From assembly GCA_009103225.1 (NCBI GenBank), contig RHPI01001715.1, forward strand, positions 1,165,837-1,229,836: 64,000 nt of DNA, given 5' to 3'. The notes below the pieces were generated by a model. That model was given only the letters and a program-made list of their open reading frames with translations, did not search any database and was not told the DNA's origin. Below are positions 1-10,185 of the stretch, one piece after another. The stretch is from Chlorokybus atmophyticus (Eukaryota; Streptophyta; Chlorokybophyceae; Chlorokybales; Chlorokybaceae). The translations under genes were made by a program, and so were the position numbers. How positions within the stretch are numbered: position 1 is the stretch's first letter; every line of letters begins with the position of its first letter.

Positions 1-2
1 GG

Positions 3-1616
3 AGGCACGGCACGGCGGACTTACGCGACTTCATCGACCGCTTCGACTTTGCGATGGTCAAATGGGAGTACCGCGACAAGTCGGGGTGGGACGAGCACAA
101 GGCCTTCAAGATGCTGCCTCTATACCTTAAGGATGAAGCCTTGAGCACGTGGAGAGAGGTCAAGGAGCAGCTGGAGATGTGAGAGAGGGCATTGCGCGTG
201 GGTGCACCGGCTGAGTTTAAGGCGGAGTGGAAGAATGAGCAGCCCGTGACTGAGTTCAAGGCGCTTCTAAGGAAGACTTACCCACAATCAACCCCTGCCA
301 AGGTTCGCGAGCTGAGCTACTTCAAGCGCCACACCGGTGAGACGGCGAGAATGATGTACATGCGTATGCTCAAGCTCTTAACGGACACGGACTACAAGGT
401 GATGACGGATCAGACCGCGGCGGTGGTGTACCTTCAACAACTTGAGGGGGACTTGAGGCTGAAGGTGGAGACCATGTTGACCACTCAGTCAGAGTTTGGT
501 ACATACACGCTTGCGGATGTGTTGAAGGTGGCCGAGACGGCCAAGATTCAGCATGAGTACCTCAAGAACATCGACCGGCAGCGTCGTGGGTTGAAGTTGC
601 TTGAAGCATCGGAGGAGAAGAGCTCTTCCAAGCCCGTGGCAGCAAGCAAGGCAGCTGGTGGCAAGTCCGGGCAGCTCAAGCACGCCAACAAAGCGAGTGT
701 GGAAGGTGTGTCGGGTGCCAAAAGCTGGTCGTGCGGCGAGCAAGGTCACATCGCAAAGAATTGTGGGAAGGGTGGCAAGAAGGACGTGTGTTCTCATTGC
801 AAGAAGGGAGGGCACGTCGAGGCCAAGCGTTGGAGTAAGCACCCAGAGCTGCGTCCACAAGCACGAGGAGGTGCAGCCGGTGCTCACTCGGGTGTGAAGG
901 AAGAGCCTTCAATGTTAGAGGTGACAAGAGCCCTAGCGGCTATGCAATCTGAGTATGCATCGTTGAAGAGCATGCTCGAGCGAGGGAAGTGGCCCGAGAG
1001 CGGAGGGAGGGATGTGCCTAGCAGCTCCGGAAGCTACCTTGCGTTTGGTGCGCTCCACGGAGGCACGGAGGTGTCAGCGGCGGCTACAACGAGAGCGTCG
1101 GTGCGCGGCGGGGCTGCACCAGCTCCCCCGACTATGATGGTCGAGGAGGAGGCCGCACTCGTCTGCGAGGAGGGTGTGGACCATGATAGGATGCGTGCAC
1201 CACCTGCCCGCATGCCAAAGTCATTTGAGTAGCTGCCAACAACCCCGTTGGAGCAAGAGAGTTTGCATCCGGAAGGTGCGAAGGTGCAGCCGACTGCTAC
1301 GGCAACGGCGCGACGTGAGGTCGGCGTCGGTAGCGGTGGTGAGCACAAGACAGTGGAGGAGCTGCTCCAAGTTTGTGTAAAGCTTCTAGAAGAGTCTAAG
1401 ATGCTTTACCAACAGCCCCCAACCCGAGTCCATGAGGGAAACTCGGAGTTGACAGCGCCGTTGGAGGGTGTCGCGACGGTGCTGGTCGGGCAGCCTCTTC
1501 TTCGCTTGGAGGACCTTGGAGTCACCAAGGAGCAGGTGGTAGGGCTGTTGCAAAGCTCTCTAGACACCATGAAGAGTGCCTCCACAAAGTCTCATGACCA
1601 GATAAGCAAGTCTTAA
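3..1616 (+). pseudogene. Gag polyprotein of element A1, 5' truncated, with in-frame stops
   Basis: One frame runs from the window edge to 1616, interrupted by TGA at 180-182 and TAG at 1230-1232 and closed by TAA at 1614-1616. The same frame then continues into the protease-methyltransferase ORF, so an ancestral Gag-Pol fusion in one frame is likely. The first 60 codons and the part near 220-560 look like a retrotransposon Gag core. Two zinc knuckles follow at about 724-765 (CGEQGHIAKNC) and 783-833 (CSHCKKGGH). Both are damaged: the first Cys of knuckle one is Ser and the last Cys of knuckle two is Arg. The core resembles the Gag of elements B1 and B2, which share a motif like DTDYKVM...AAVVY. 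Gag would coat the element RNA in cytoplasmic particles. Confidence 0.8.
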
Positions 1617-1622
1617 GGAGAT

Positions 1623-3695
1623 ATGATGGCGCAAGTAGGCCGTATGGCTGCGCGGGCAATGCTGGCGGCGTCGGGAGGGCCCGCGTCGGAGTCGAGTTCT
1701 CTCACTCAGCTTGGAAACAAGCTGGAGGAAGGTATGGGGAGTGTAGGAGGGATGTTGGCACAGCTTCCCGCCACTCGGCCGGGCTTGAGAGAGAAGATTT
1801 CGCCCAATGTGGCTATGGTAGACAACCGGAGTGGTCACGTCAGCCTGGACGGCTTTGTACCAGATGTTGTCTTGGTAGATACAGGCGCACAACCTGTCAT
1901 CTTAGGTTCCAGAGCTGTGGCAGGCCTAGGACTTACCTCCAAGGAGTGGGAGACATGCCCGTTCATGATTAAGACCTCGGCGGGGACCGTCGAGACGGTG
2001 CGAGGCATCACCGTGCAGCCGGTGGAGATCCATGTGACTGCAATGGGAGGTGCTACCACATCATTCAGAGTTCGATGCCTCATCACGGATGCAAGAGGGT
2101 ATGATGTGCTGCTCGGACAAGAGTTCTTGTTCCCCGTCGGTGGCGGTGTTGATAATTGGATCGAGCAAGGGTTCTTTCGGCCGCGTTGGCGCACGGGAGG
2201 GGGAGAGAAGGCCTACTTTCCGTTGAGCATCACGCAAGGGGGTGTCGAGAGGGCTCCAACCTCAGCATCTGCACTGTGGGCGTGCTCGAGTTGGCGACCA
2301 GCTATGGGGTGGCTTGGTGACAGCGTCGACTTGTACAATGACCATGTGGAGAAGGGAGACGTTGTCTTCAACCACATGGAAGAGGAGAGACCTCTGGAGC
2401 TGCTACAAGCGGCTCATGCTCAGCAACAAGAGCTGGAGATAGCTGCACAACACCGTGCTCAGCGGCATCAACAAGCTTATGAGAAGGTTGGCCATGCGTG
2501 GACACGAGATGTGATGGCATTGGCGCCTCCGTTGCTGCCCGAGGGTGTGCGAGCTGTACATCCGCCTATCAACTACAACACCATTGAGTGGGAGGTCCCC
2601 GAGGGCGGTGTTGTAATGGTTGAGCTGTTCGGTGGCATTGCAAGTGGGCTTGCGGCTGCGTTGAACGCCGGCATCAAGGTGCGGCGTTACGTCCATGTGG
2701 ACCCTTCCCCAACGGCACAACAAGGTGCTCAACATCATGTGAGGGTGTTGTTGACGAAGTACCCGGACCTGCTATGTGAGAGTGCGGTGAAGGGCTTCCA
2801 AAGTGCATGGCCTCAAGACATTTGCTTAGTGGGGCCACATCATCTCGCGGCAATCGGAAAGGTTGATTTGCTAGTAGCGGGGTGGGAATGCCATGGGCAT
2901 TCACGGGCTGGTCATGGGAAGGGATTGATGGATGCGCGCTCATCATTGTTTTGGGAGTTGATGCGTGTTATCAACATGATTCAGCAAAGACAAGAGCAGC
3001 CCATGGCGTACATCATGAAGAATGTGCCGGCTGAAGACGATAAGCGCAAGCGCGTGAAAGAGGACTATCAGCTGGTGAGACATGTTCTAGGCCATGAGCT
3101 GGTCATGGATGCGGCACGGCATGATTCGCGCGCACATCGGCTGCGTGTGAAGTGGACAAACCTCGCGCCTATCGAGATACTTCGCATGGTGCAGCAAGAG
3201 TATAAAAGACCGCAAGGTTTGACAGTCAACCAGGTGCTGGAGCATGAGCGCACAGCACAACAGGTCAGCAAGGCTGATCGGCCGCCTCAAGAGGTGGTGA
3301 ACCAGGTCGGGCACGACATGGCAGCGTTGCCGACGCTGGTGACCTACCCAGGCTCTTATGCATTCCGCAACGAAGGGCCAGGGCTGGTGTGGGACTCACG
3401 ACACAGCAGGTTGGAAGAGCCAACAGCTGATGAGCGCGAGCGAGTGATGGGGTTCTTGTCAGGTGCGACGGCGGCGCCAGGACTGAGTGAACAACGACGC
3501 CGAGTGCTGCTAGGGCAAGCCATGGACCAGAACAGCATGGTGTGGCTGATGGTTGTCAGCTTGGCGGCACATGAGTTGGCATCAGGCTTCGTGCCGGTGC
3601 GACAGCAAGCACGTCAGGCGCCTGCGCCTCTGTCGAGGGGGGGGAGCATGGTGTACATGATGGTGAGAGTAAAGGGGTGTCTTTTTCGCCTGTGA
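1623..3695 (+). CDS. Retrotransposon aspartic protease - cytosine-C5 DNA methyltransferase polyprotein part (690 aa)
   Basis: This is an intact 690-residue ORF. Residues ~60-200 are a retropepsin-like domain with active site VDTGAQPVI (Asp86-Thr-Gly) and a later DVLLGQEFLFP strand. Residues ~331-643 are a C5 methyltransferase. SAM-binding motif I is VELFGGIASGLAAAL (333-347). The catalytic loop is VAGWECHGHSRAG with Cys423 (codon 2889-2891). Motif VI is IMKNVPAED (464-472), motif VIII HRLRVKWTN (505-513), and a motif IX/X-like C-terminus is RRVLLGQAMDQNS (626-638). The usual Pro before the catalytic Cys is Glu. The layout of motifs I, IV and VIII is most like DNMT3/DRM enzymes as I know them. 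The frame is shared with Gag upstream; RT follows in another frame. Start is the first ATG after the 1614 stop and may not be the native one. Activity is inferred, not shown. Confidence 0.85.
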   Translation: MMAQVGRMAARAMLAASGGPASESSSLTQLGNKLEEGMGSVGGMLAQLPATRPGLREKISPNVAMVDNRSGHVSLDGFVPDVVLVDTGAQPVILGSRAVAGLGLTSKEWETCPFMIKTSAGTVETVRGITVQPVEIHVTAMGGATTSFRVRCLITDARGYDVLLGQEFLFPVGGGVDNWIEQGFFRPRWRTGGGEKAYFPLSITQGGVERAPTSASALWACSSWRPAMGWLGDSVDLYNDHVEKGDVVFNHMEEERPLELLQAAHAQQQELEIAAQHRAQRHQQAYEKVGHAWTRDVMALAPPLLPEGVRAVHPPINYNTIEWEVPEGGVVMVELFGGIASGLAAALNAGIKVRRYVHVDPSPTAQQGAQHHVRVLLTKYPDLLCESAVKGFQSAWPQDICLVGPHHLAAIGKVDLLVAGWECHGHSRAGHGKGLMDARSSLFWELMRVINMIQQRQEQPMAYIMKNVPAEDDKRKRVKEDYQLVRHVLGHELVMDAARHDSRAHRLRVKWTNLAPIEILRMVQQEYKRPQGLTVNQVLEHERTAQQVSKADRPPQEVVNQVGHDMAALPTLVTYPGSYAFRNEGPGLVWDSRHSRLEEPTADERERVMGFLSGATAAPGLSEQRRRVLLGQAMDQNSMVWLMVVSLAAHELASGFVPVRQQARQAPAPLSRGGSMVYMMVRVKGCLFRL

Positions 3696-4637
3696 CAGCT
3701 GCAAGTGGCAAGAAAACGGCTATAGATGGTGCCTTGAAGCTTGAGAAGGCTACCGACCAGACCATGGAGTGGTGTATGGGCGAGTGTGTGACACCAGAGC
3801 ACTGTGAGCGGCTCGAAGCATTGTTGGCTCGCAAGCGCAATTGCTTCGCCTACTCTATCAAGGAGTTGGGAGTTTGCAACTTCTACACAATGAACATTGA
3901 GTTGACCTCTCCTGAGCCCATCTTTCGTCGGCAATATCGGGTGAGTAAGGTGGAGAAGGAGTTCGTGTTTGACAAGTGTGCTGACTTGTTGGAGGCCGGA
4001 CTCATTAAGGAGTCGACTTTAGACTTCTCGGCTGCGACAGTGCTGCCATTGAAGAAGGATGCGCAGGAAAACTGGACCTCAAGGAGGATGTGTGGTGACT
4101 ATCGGCCATTGCATTGAGAAGACCAAGGCTGATTGCTACCCCATGCCTATTCCGGAGGCAATCTTCGATGACATCGGCGATGCAAAGGTGTTCTCAATTG
4201 TGGCCGACTTGAGTCAAGGCTTCAACCAGATTGCCATCAAGCCTGAGGACCGTGGCAAGACAGCATTTTGAGAAGTGGATCAGCTCTACCAATGGAAGGT
4301 CGTGCCGTTCGGCTTGAAGAACGCACCAGTGAAGTTTCAGTGCGTGATGGATGGTGTGCTTCGTGGGCTACCCTTTGCAAGATGTTACATCGATGACATC
4401 TTGGTGTTTAGCCACACAATGGAGGAGCATCTTGTGCACTTGGAGCGCGTATTCGAGCGCGTGCGCGAGGCCGGCATGAGGTGCCACCCGGAGAAGTGCT
4501 TGTTCGGGGCTGATCGCATCTCGCACCTGGGGCATGAGATAATGCCAGACGGCGTCTGCGTGCAGCGAGCAAAGGTGGATGCCCTGCTGCAAGTGCTGAC
4601 GCCGACGGACATCAGTTGACTACGCGCATTTCTCGGC
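3677..4637 (+). pseudogene. Reverse transcriptase domain of element A1
   Basis: The RT reads through three pieces. The first (3677-4117) starts with the finger region (KELGVCNFYTMNIEL, DLLEAGLIKES) and ends at CGDYRPLH. A frame change near 4110 leads to motif A (VFSIVADLSQGFNQIAIK), which stops at TGA 4269-4271 where Trp is usual (KTAF[W]). Motif B (VVPFGLKNAPVKF) and the catalytic YIDDILVF lie in 4275-4619, which ends in a TGA at 4617. The same frame then enters RNase H. The segment 4215-4658 is nearly identical to 13472-13915 on the minus strand, including both stops. The enzyme would copy element RNA into DNA in the particle; this copy cannot make it as one chain. Confidence 0.88.
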
Positions 4638-6005
4638 TTGGCGAACTACTATCGGCGGTTCGTCGAGGGGTACAGCAAGATTGCAAAGCCCTTGAATGAG
4701 TTGTTGAGGAAGGAGAAGGCGTGGTGCTGGTCGAAAGAGTGTCAACGCGCCTTTGAGCTTCTTAAGGAAAAGCTGTGTACTGCGCCAGTGCTGAGACGGG
4801 CAAACTACAACCGTCCTCTCATCCTACACACAGACTGGAGCCGCCTGGGCATAGGGGCCGTGTTGTGTTACAAGGATGACAATGGGAAGGAGTATGTGGT
4901 GGCGTACGGCAACCGAAGCAACAACGCTGAGGCCAACTACAGTTCTTATGAGGGGGAGTGTCTGGCGGCGGTGTGGGCCATTGTTCACTTCAGGCCGTTC
5001 TTGTATGGCCGTCCCTTCACGTTCATCACCGATCATCAGCCTTTGCAGTGGTTGATGTGCAACGACAAGCTCATAGGGAAGCATGCCAGATGGGCGCTCA
5101 TACTGCAAGAGTATGAGTTTAGCATTAAACACCGAGCTGGTGTTGACAACATGGACGCGCATGGGCTGAGTAGGAACCCAAACCCATCGTTTGTGGACGA
5201 GAGTGAGGCATGGCATGACTATGCCATGCCCGTGGCTGGGTTTTTGGCCTTCCGTGTGGCGTCATTGCTTGTGTTGGCGGGTTCCGCGGACGTGTGCGCA
5301 ACCACACGCCACAACGCAGCAGATGAGCGCGATGGTGATGGTATTATGATGGCTTTGGCATCTGCACCAGCCCCGACGGTCGACAACGTTAATGGGGAGG
5401 AAGCCGAGGCTTCAATGGATGTATGGGGTGATGAGCAAGTGCTTGCTTACCTCAAGACCGGGCTGTTTCAAGCTGGGTGCAGCACGGCGACACGTGATCG
5501 TGTGTGGCAACGTGCGCAACGGTTTCGGTGGGAAGGAGACCACCTTGTGCGCTTAATGCATGATGGAGGTGTGAGGATTGTGCCTCAACCACATGAGAGG
5601 AAGCCGCTTGTGGAGCTGCTTCATGAGAAGATGGGCCACTTTGGTGTCAAGAGGACACTTGGGCTTGTGCAATCAGCATATTGGTGGGCTGGCATGCAGT
5701 CTATCGTAGCGGGAGTGGTCGCGAGTTGTGTGGAGTGCGACAGGGTGAAGGCGAGCTTCAATGCCAAGCACCCACAGCTGCACCCTCTGCCAATACAAGG
5801 ACTATTCTATCAATGGAGCCTAAATTTAGCCGGAGACCTGCCAGTCAGCAAAAGAGGCAACCGCTACGTGCTCGTGATGATTGAGCACTTCTCAAAGTGG
5901 GTTGAGGTGGTGGTGTTGCCGTTGAAGGAGAGCAAGCTAGTTGCTGAGGCTTTCCTTGACCAAGCGCTGAGCAGATTCCGAGCCTGTGCCGAGGTTCTCA
6001 CATGA
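4638..6005 (+). CDS. RNase H and integrase N-terminal half of element A1 (455 aa)
   Basis: The ORF opens with the RT connection motif ([21 protein letters not shown]). RNase H follows with all acidic residues visible: [35 protein letters not shown] and a terminal [11 protein letters not shown] spacer of about 100 residues precedes the integrase zinc domain, with [13 protein letters not shown] and CVECDRV supplying the HHCC set. In the catalytic core the first Asp appears replaced by Asn (SLNLAGDLP, where other copies here have GLDIL). The reading frame breaks at ~6003, just before the second catalytic Asp. Integrase would join element cDNA to the chromosome; loss of the first Asp plus the frame break argue that this copy is dead. 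The start given is the first Met after the 4617 stop, not a native start. Confidence 0.85.
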   Translation: MANYYRRFVEGYSKIAKPLNELLRKEKAWCWSKECQRAFELLKEKLCTAPVLRRANYNRPLILHTDWSRLGIGAVLCYKDDNGKEYVVAYGNRSNNAEANYSSYEGECLAAVWAIVHFRPFLYGRPFTFITDHQPLQWLMCNDKLIGKHARWALILQEYEFSIKHRAGVDNMDAHGLSRNPNPSFVDESEAWHDYAMPVAGFLAFRVASLLVLAGSADVCATTRHNAADERDGDGIMMALASAPAPTVDNVNGEEAEASMDVWGDEQVLAYLKTGLFQAGCSTATRDRVWQRAQRFRWEGDHLVRLMHDGGVRIVPQPHERKPLVELLHEKMGHFGVKRTLGLVQSAYWWAGMQSIVAGVVASCVECDRVKASFNAKHPQLHPLPIQGLFYQWSLNLAGDLPVSKRGNRYVLVMIEHFSKWVEVVVLPLKESKLVAEAFLDQALSRFRACAEVLT

Positions 6006-6714
6006 CCAAGGCACTGAGTTTCTTGACCAGTTCGATGACTTGTTGGCGCACGCCTTCATTGATTGTCGCAGGACTTCCCATGATCATCCTCAAGCTGATG
6101 GGCTTGCAGAGAGAATGGTACAGGTGGTGAAGAAGAGGCTTCGCAAGTATTGTCTCACTCACAACAAGAGAGACTGGGACTTGGCGTCGGCGTGGCTGGG
6201 CTACCGCATGACGCGACAAGCTGCGCTGAGCTCATACAGCCCCTACTTCTTATTGTATGGGAGAGAGCCCATACTACCAACAACAATCAGGAGGCAAGTT
6301 GAGCAGGAGCTTGACTTGGAGGATCCCACTGTGTGAGTAAGAGAGATAGCAAAGCGTGCAGAGTTGTGTCGGCGTGTAATGCCAATGGCACTTGGCAACC
6401 TGCAAGTGGCACAACACCGCGACACGCTGCGCTATGCCAGGGTGAGGAGTGGCTTCTACAAGCCAAGACTGCAGAAGTTTCAGTCAAAAAACTTCATCTA
6501 TCTGCAGAGGAAGACCAAGGAGACATTGGACACGAGTGCGAGTCGCACCATTCTGCGTGTGAAGAAGGTCCTCAGCAACGGAGTGTTGTTGCTGGAGGGA
6601 GCTGATGCCCGCACTACCCAGGAGCACATGAAGAGCTGCGCTCATTGTCATCTGCCCAACGTGGATGACTACGTGGATCCGTCGACGGCAATATCAGGTG
6701 TGGATCACCGTTGA
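5986..6714 (+). pseudogene. Integrase C-terminal half of element A1
   Basis: This piece continues the integrase in another frame. It has the second Asp (SHDQGTEF) and the catalytic Glu (DHPQADGLAERMV), followed by SSYSPYFLLYGREP. An in-frame TGA near 6334 interrupts it. The tail RTILRVKKVLSNGVLLLEG...CAHCHLPNV matches the tail of elements B1 and B2 (CAPCHLPHV, CSPCHLSYV). In B2 that tail is followed by a PHD finger. In A1 the sequence departs from this family at about 6690-6714 and meets element C1, so any PHD finger is missing. Confidence 0.82.
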
Positions 6715-7481
6715 CCGTAATAACTTTGTTGATCGTAAATGGTCCCAACCAGCGTTCATTCAGCTTGCGAACTCCCGTACGCACCCGTACATGCTTCGCG
6801 GAGAGTAACACAATGTCGCCTTCCTGAAATGTGAGGTGTCGGCGATGCGCGTCCGCGTGCTGCTTCTGCCTATTTTGTGCCACCAATAGCGCCTTTCGAG
6901 CTGCCTTATTAATGTCCGCGCACTTTGTGAGGAAGTCATTAGCTACCTCTACACGCACGTCATGTCGTCGCGGTGTTCATGCTGTCAACGGTGTCAATGG
7001 ATGTTGCCCGTAGTTCATAAGGAAGGGAGTGATACCTGTGCTGGCATTGTGGTGGTTGTTGATCGAAAATCACCAACTCAAGCAGCTCCGCCCAATTGTC
7101 TTGTTGCGCGTTAACCTAGCAACGCAGCATGTCCTCAATCACACGGTTGGCCCGCTCCGTTTGCCCATCGGTTTGCGGGTGGAATGCCGTGCTAAACATC
7201 AGTGTAGTACCCAGTGCACTATGCAATGCCTACTATAACTTACTTGCAAAGCGCGGGTCGCAATCACGAACAATGTTTCGTGGTAATCCGTGAGAATGAA
7301 ACACTTGCTTCACGAACAAGCAGGCGGCCTCCGGTGCCGTGCAAGACTCGCCACACTTTGCCAAGCGTACCATTTTGCTGGTTTGCACGACGAACACAAA
7401 TATAGCGTTGTACCCTTCTTTTGTCTTTGGTAGCCCTATGATAAACTTGCGATAATACCCTGCAAGGCTAAAAAAGGACAT
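6700..7481 (-). pseudogene. Integrase remnant of element C1, fused to the RT end by deletion
   Basis: On the minus strand, 7481-7233 reads from the last RT motif (SLAGYYRKFI) directly into an integrase core (GLPKTKEGYNAIFVFV, HGLPRNIVRDCDPRF). RNase H and the zinc-binding N-terminus of integrase are therefore missing. A degraded stretch with [12 protein letters not shown]-like sequence lies around 7130-7180. The piece 6958-6700 has the integrase C-terminal domain (QKQHADAHRRHLTFQEGD and RKLNERWLGPF). The frame breaks several times. The last residues before ~6700 are fused to antisense A1 sequence and are not C1 protein. Confidence 0.75.
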
Positions 7482-8588
7482 AACCTCCTTACGTTAGTCG
7501 GGGAAGCCCACTCGCGCACCACCTGCACTTTGTTGGGGTCCGGCTTGATGCCTTCAAGCGACACAATGTGGCCTAGGTACTCCACCTCTCAAAGCAAGAA
7601 TTTGCACTTTTGTAGCTGGGTGTACAACTTGTGTTCGCGCAAACGCTGCAACACGCGCCGTAGAAGTGCCACGTGCTCCTCTTTTGTCTTCGCGTACATC
7701 AAAATGTCGTCGAGGTACACGAGGACTCCCTTACCAATTAAGTCAGCGACAACGCTTTATTAGCGTTTAAAATGTTGCTGGCGCGTTCGTAAGTTCGAAG
7801 GACATGACCAACCACTCGTAGTGCCCATCACGTGTTTTAAAAGCTGTTTTCTCCACATCCTCGGGCGCGATGCGGATTTGGTGATAACCTCCAGCAAGAT
7901 CAAGTGTTGTGAAGTACTGCGCACCTTGCAATTGCTCCAGCAACTCGTTGATACGTGGGAGTGGAAAGCAATTTCTCTTCGTGATGTTGTGAAGAGCTCG
8001 ATAGTCGACGAACATGCGCAAGCTCTCGTTCTTCTTTCGTACAAACAAAATAGGTGCACCATAAGGGGACTTACTAGGCCTGATGTAGCCTCTTTTCAGC
8101 AAGTCCGCCACCTGCCTCTCGGCCTCTTCCAGCTCCAAGCGTGACAACTCATATACGGGTCGATATGGTGGCTTGTGCCCGCCCTCAATCAGCTCCACAC
8201 GGTGGTCTATGCTCCGTAGAGGTGGTAGACTAGATGGAAGTCCGTCCACCATGATATTTTGGTATTCTTTAACAAGTTTACACACCTCGGGGTCCATTGT
8301 AGCCGTCTTAACATCGTCACTCAGCTCCGGTGCTGACTTTGCAGTGTTTTCGCACACAACGCACAACCATGCAGCCTTTGCCTTCCGTGGAGACGATAAC
8401 TTCCTTGATTGCGCATAAGAGATCTGGGCAATTGTCGTACCACCTGATTGTGCGTGCCGCGCCTCGATGACGTCCAACGCAGCTATGGCAAAATCTCTCT
8501 TGCTTTCCATAAAGCGATCTTCCTCTTCAACAGAGCATGCGCGCATACCTTGAATGGACTCTCCACCGTTTCGTTCGATGGTGAGCAC
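7482..8588 (-). pseudogene. Reverse transcriptase of element C1
   Basis: The upstream part (8588-7767) is open for 273 codons with typical Gypsy RT finger and palm motifs: [35 protein letters not shown], motif [21 protein letters not shown] and motif [11 protein letters not shown]. After a frame change at ~7765 the catalytic box reads VYLDDILMYAKTKEEH (around 7715-7680), then VEYLGHIVS near 7590. Stops occur between these motifs, so this copy is inactive. Overall arrangement is closest to common plant/algal chromovirus-like Gypsy RTs, which is family knowledge and not tested here. Confidence 0.85.
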
Positions 8589-8621
8589 GCGCTTCCTCTA
8601 ATTGATGGATGGATTATGTTG

Positions 8622-9011
8622 CTATAGCCACGGTAGTCCTAAAATCCCGTCAAACCCGCTCCGTAGGGTGATGCAGGAAAATCGCATATTCTCTTTCATC
8701 TTGCCAATGCGAACGCACAACTCTTTGGTCATAAACGCAGCGCCATTACCTCTAGAGGGTGGCTCTCCATCAGCGAGCTTCACTTCACCTCGTAATGACG
8801 AAAACCAACCGTAACGCCGCGCAATATCAATACTCATAAAGTTGCTGTTGGCACCGCTATTACTCATGAGCTTACACTCCCTCCATCGTCCTTGGTCATC
8901 GCAAATGTGTGCTCGAAGCCCGAAGTACTTTGTTGTCTCCTCTTTTGCATAACTCACCACCGTTGGCGCGTTCATAGCCATCTCCTCTTGCTTTCTTGAT
9001 GGAAATGTCAC
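8622..9011 (-). pseudogene. Aspartic protease of element C1
   Basis: A 129-codon open stretch shows the retropepsin fold pattern: an active-site region SNSGANSNFMS, a flap region with VKLADGEPP, and a final DGILGLPWL strand. The catalytic Asp expected before Ser-Gly is Asn (one base away), so the enzyme is predicted dead. It lies between Gag and RT in the usual Gypsy order. The start codon shown is simply the first in the open stretch; the native protein would be cut from a polyprotein. Confidence 0.75.
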
Positions 9012-9064
9012 AGCATCCGTCCGTGCATGAGGCTCCCTCTTATCCCCAGCAGTAGCCTCCTCAC

Positions 9065-10166
9065 CTACTGGGGGAAGTTGTTTTCCTGCTCCACGCCAAT
9101 TTGCTCCATGCTATTGACGCGACAATCGCGGCGATGGTTGCCATCCGGTGTTGGCCTTTGCGTGCTTCGTTTGAGGCATCCGTACGCCAAATGCTCAGTC
9201 GACCCACACGCATAACACTTGCGCACCCCTTTACCTCTTTCACCACGTCCGCCATGCTTCGCCTCACTTCCACGCGTGTGTATGGCACCCACCTCCATTG
9301 GTGCAGGCCCAAAGTTAGCTCCACCTTCATTGGCAACCGCTAAACTTGGTTCTCCTTGTCTCCATACATGTTGAAAGCCTCCCCGGGGCTGATCATCATG
9401 CCTTTGCCTACAATCAGTGTTTCTTGTGGTGGACTTGAAGTACAGCGCGTCGAGACGCTGCGCGATGCATATAGCCTCCGCGAGTGTCTTAGGGTCCCGT
9501 AGCTCCACTTCTTTACGCCCCGAAGGTTTTAAACCACGTGTATACCTGTCCAGCTGCTCCTCCTCCGTCATATTGGGTATGGACATCACCAATTGCTGAA
9601 ACGCAGCCGTGTACGCCATCACCGACCCCATGTACAAGGGCTGCAAGTTGGTCGCTTGCGGCCTTCACGCTCTCAACGGGAACAACAAATTGAAGCCTGA
9701 CCTCCAGTGCCAACTCTTCCATGGTGGTCATTGGTAGCGCCAACCCATTTGCGACACGCGTACATCGATGCCTTCACCATACAAGTGCTGCACCTTTAAG
9801 CAACGTCGCTGCACCCTCCACGAGCAGATGCGTGGGCACCTCCGTGAGCTTCAACCAAGACGATACTTGAAAAATCCATTCATCCACTGCATTCATCACG
9901 TTGACCCTTGAATGGCTTGGGCTTTGGCACCTTCACATGCACGCGCGAGCTTGATGCCATGGGAACTTGTACACGCGCCATCGCATGCTCATACGCCTCG
10001 CGTTGTGCTTGTGCCGCCGCTTGAGTGTGATGAAGCTCTTCCCTCAATGCTAAGATGGCAGCATGAAGCTCTTCCATGCGAGCATCCTCCATCTCCACTA
10101 ACACACCACACTCCGCTTCCGAATGAAAAGTGTAAACGCCCACACACTTCCGCTCTCCCTTCGTAA
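9065..10166 (-). pseudogene. Gag of element C1 with intact CCHC zinc knuckle
   Basis: The N-terminal part (about 10095-9885) reads MEDARMEELHAAILALREEL and goes on as a Glu/Ala-rich heptad pattern that should form a coiled coil, ending in KVPKPKPFKGQRD, the usual start of the Gag core. The frame then breaks between ~9880 and ~9650. The part 9646-9065 holds the end of the core (EEEQLDRYTRGLKPSGRKEV, DPKTLAEAICIAQRLD) and one complete zinc knuckle, CYACGSTEHLAYGC (C-x2-C-x4-H-x4-C). The knuckle would bind element RNA. Gag sits directly behind the primer-binding site. Confidence 0.78.
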
Positions 10167-10171
10167 ACCGT

Positions 10172-10183
10172 GCTCTAATACCA
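10172..10183 (-). promoter_or_regulatory. Primer-binding site of C1, initiator-Met tRNA type
   Basis: On the minus strand this reads TGGTATTAGAGC, one mismatch from TGGTATCAGAGC, the plant-type initiator-Met tRNA primer site. It lies two bases inside the LTR end, as expected. Confidence 0.72.
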
Positions 10184-10185
10184 GT

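Larger units (their letters stand above)
1..6700 (+). mobile_element. Gypsy-type LTR retrotransposon A1 with an internal DNA methyltransferase domain
   Basis: Domain order on the plus strand is Gag with zinc knuckles, aspartic protease, cytosine-C5 methyltransferase, reverse transcriptase, RNase H and integrase. RT-RNase H-integrase order places it in Ty3/Gypsy. The 5' part, with its LTR, lies outside the window. The 3' end stops near 6700, where sequence of the oppositely oriented element C1 starts; no 3' LTR is seen. Several in-frame stops and frame changes (180, 1230, 1614, ~3690, ~4110, 4269, 4617, ~6000) make this copy non-functional as a whole. The protease-methyltransferase ORF and the RNase H are nevertheless intact, so decay seems recent. 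Capture of methyltransferases by algal and dinoflagellate retrotransposons has been described before; I infer this is such a lineage. Confidence 0.88.
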
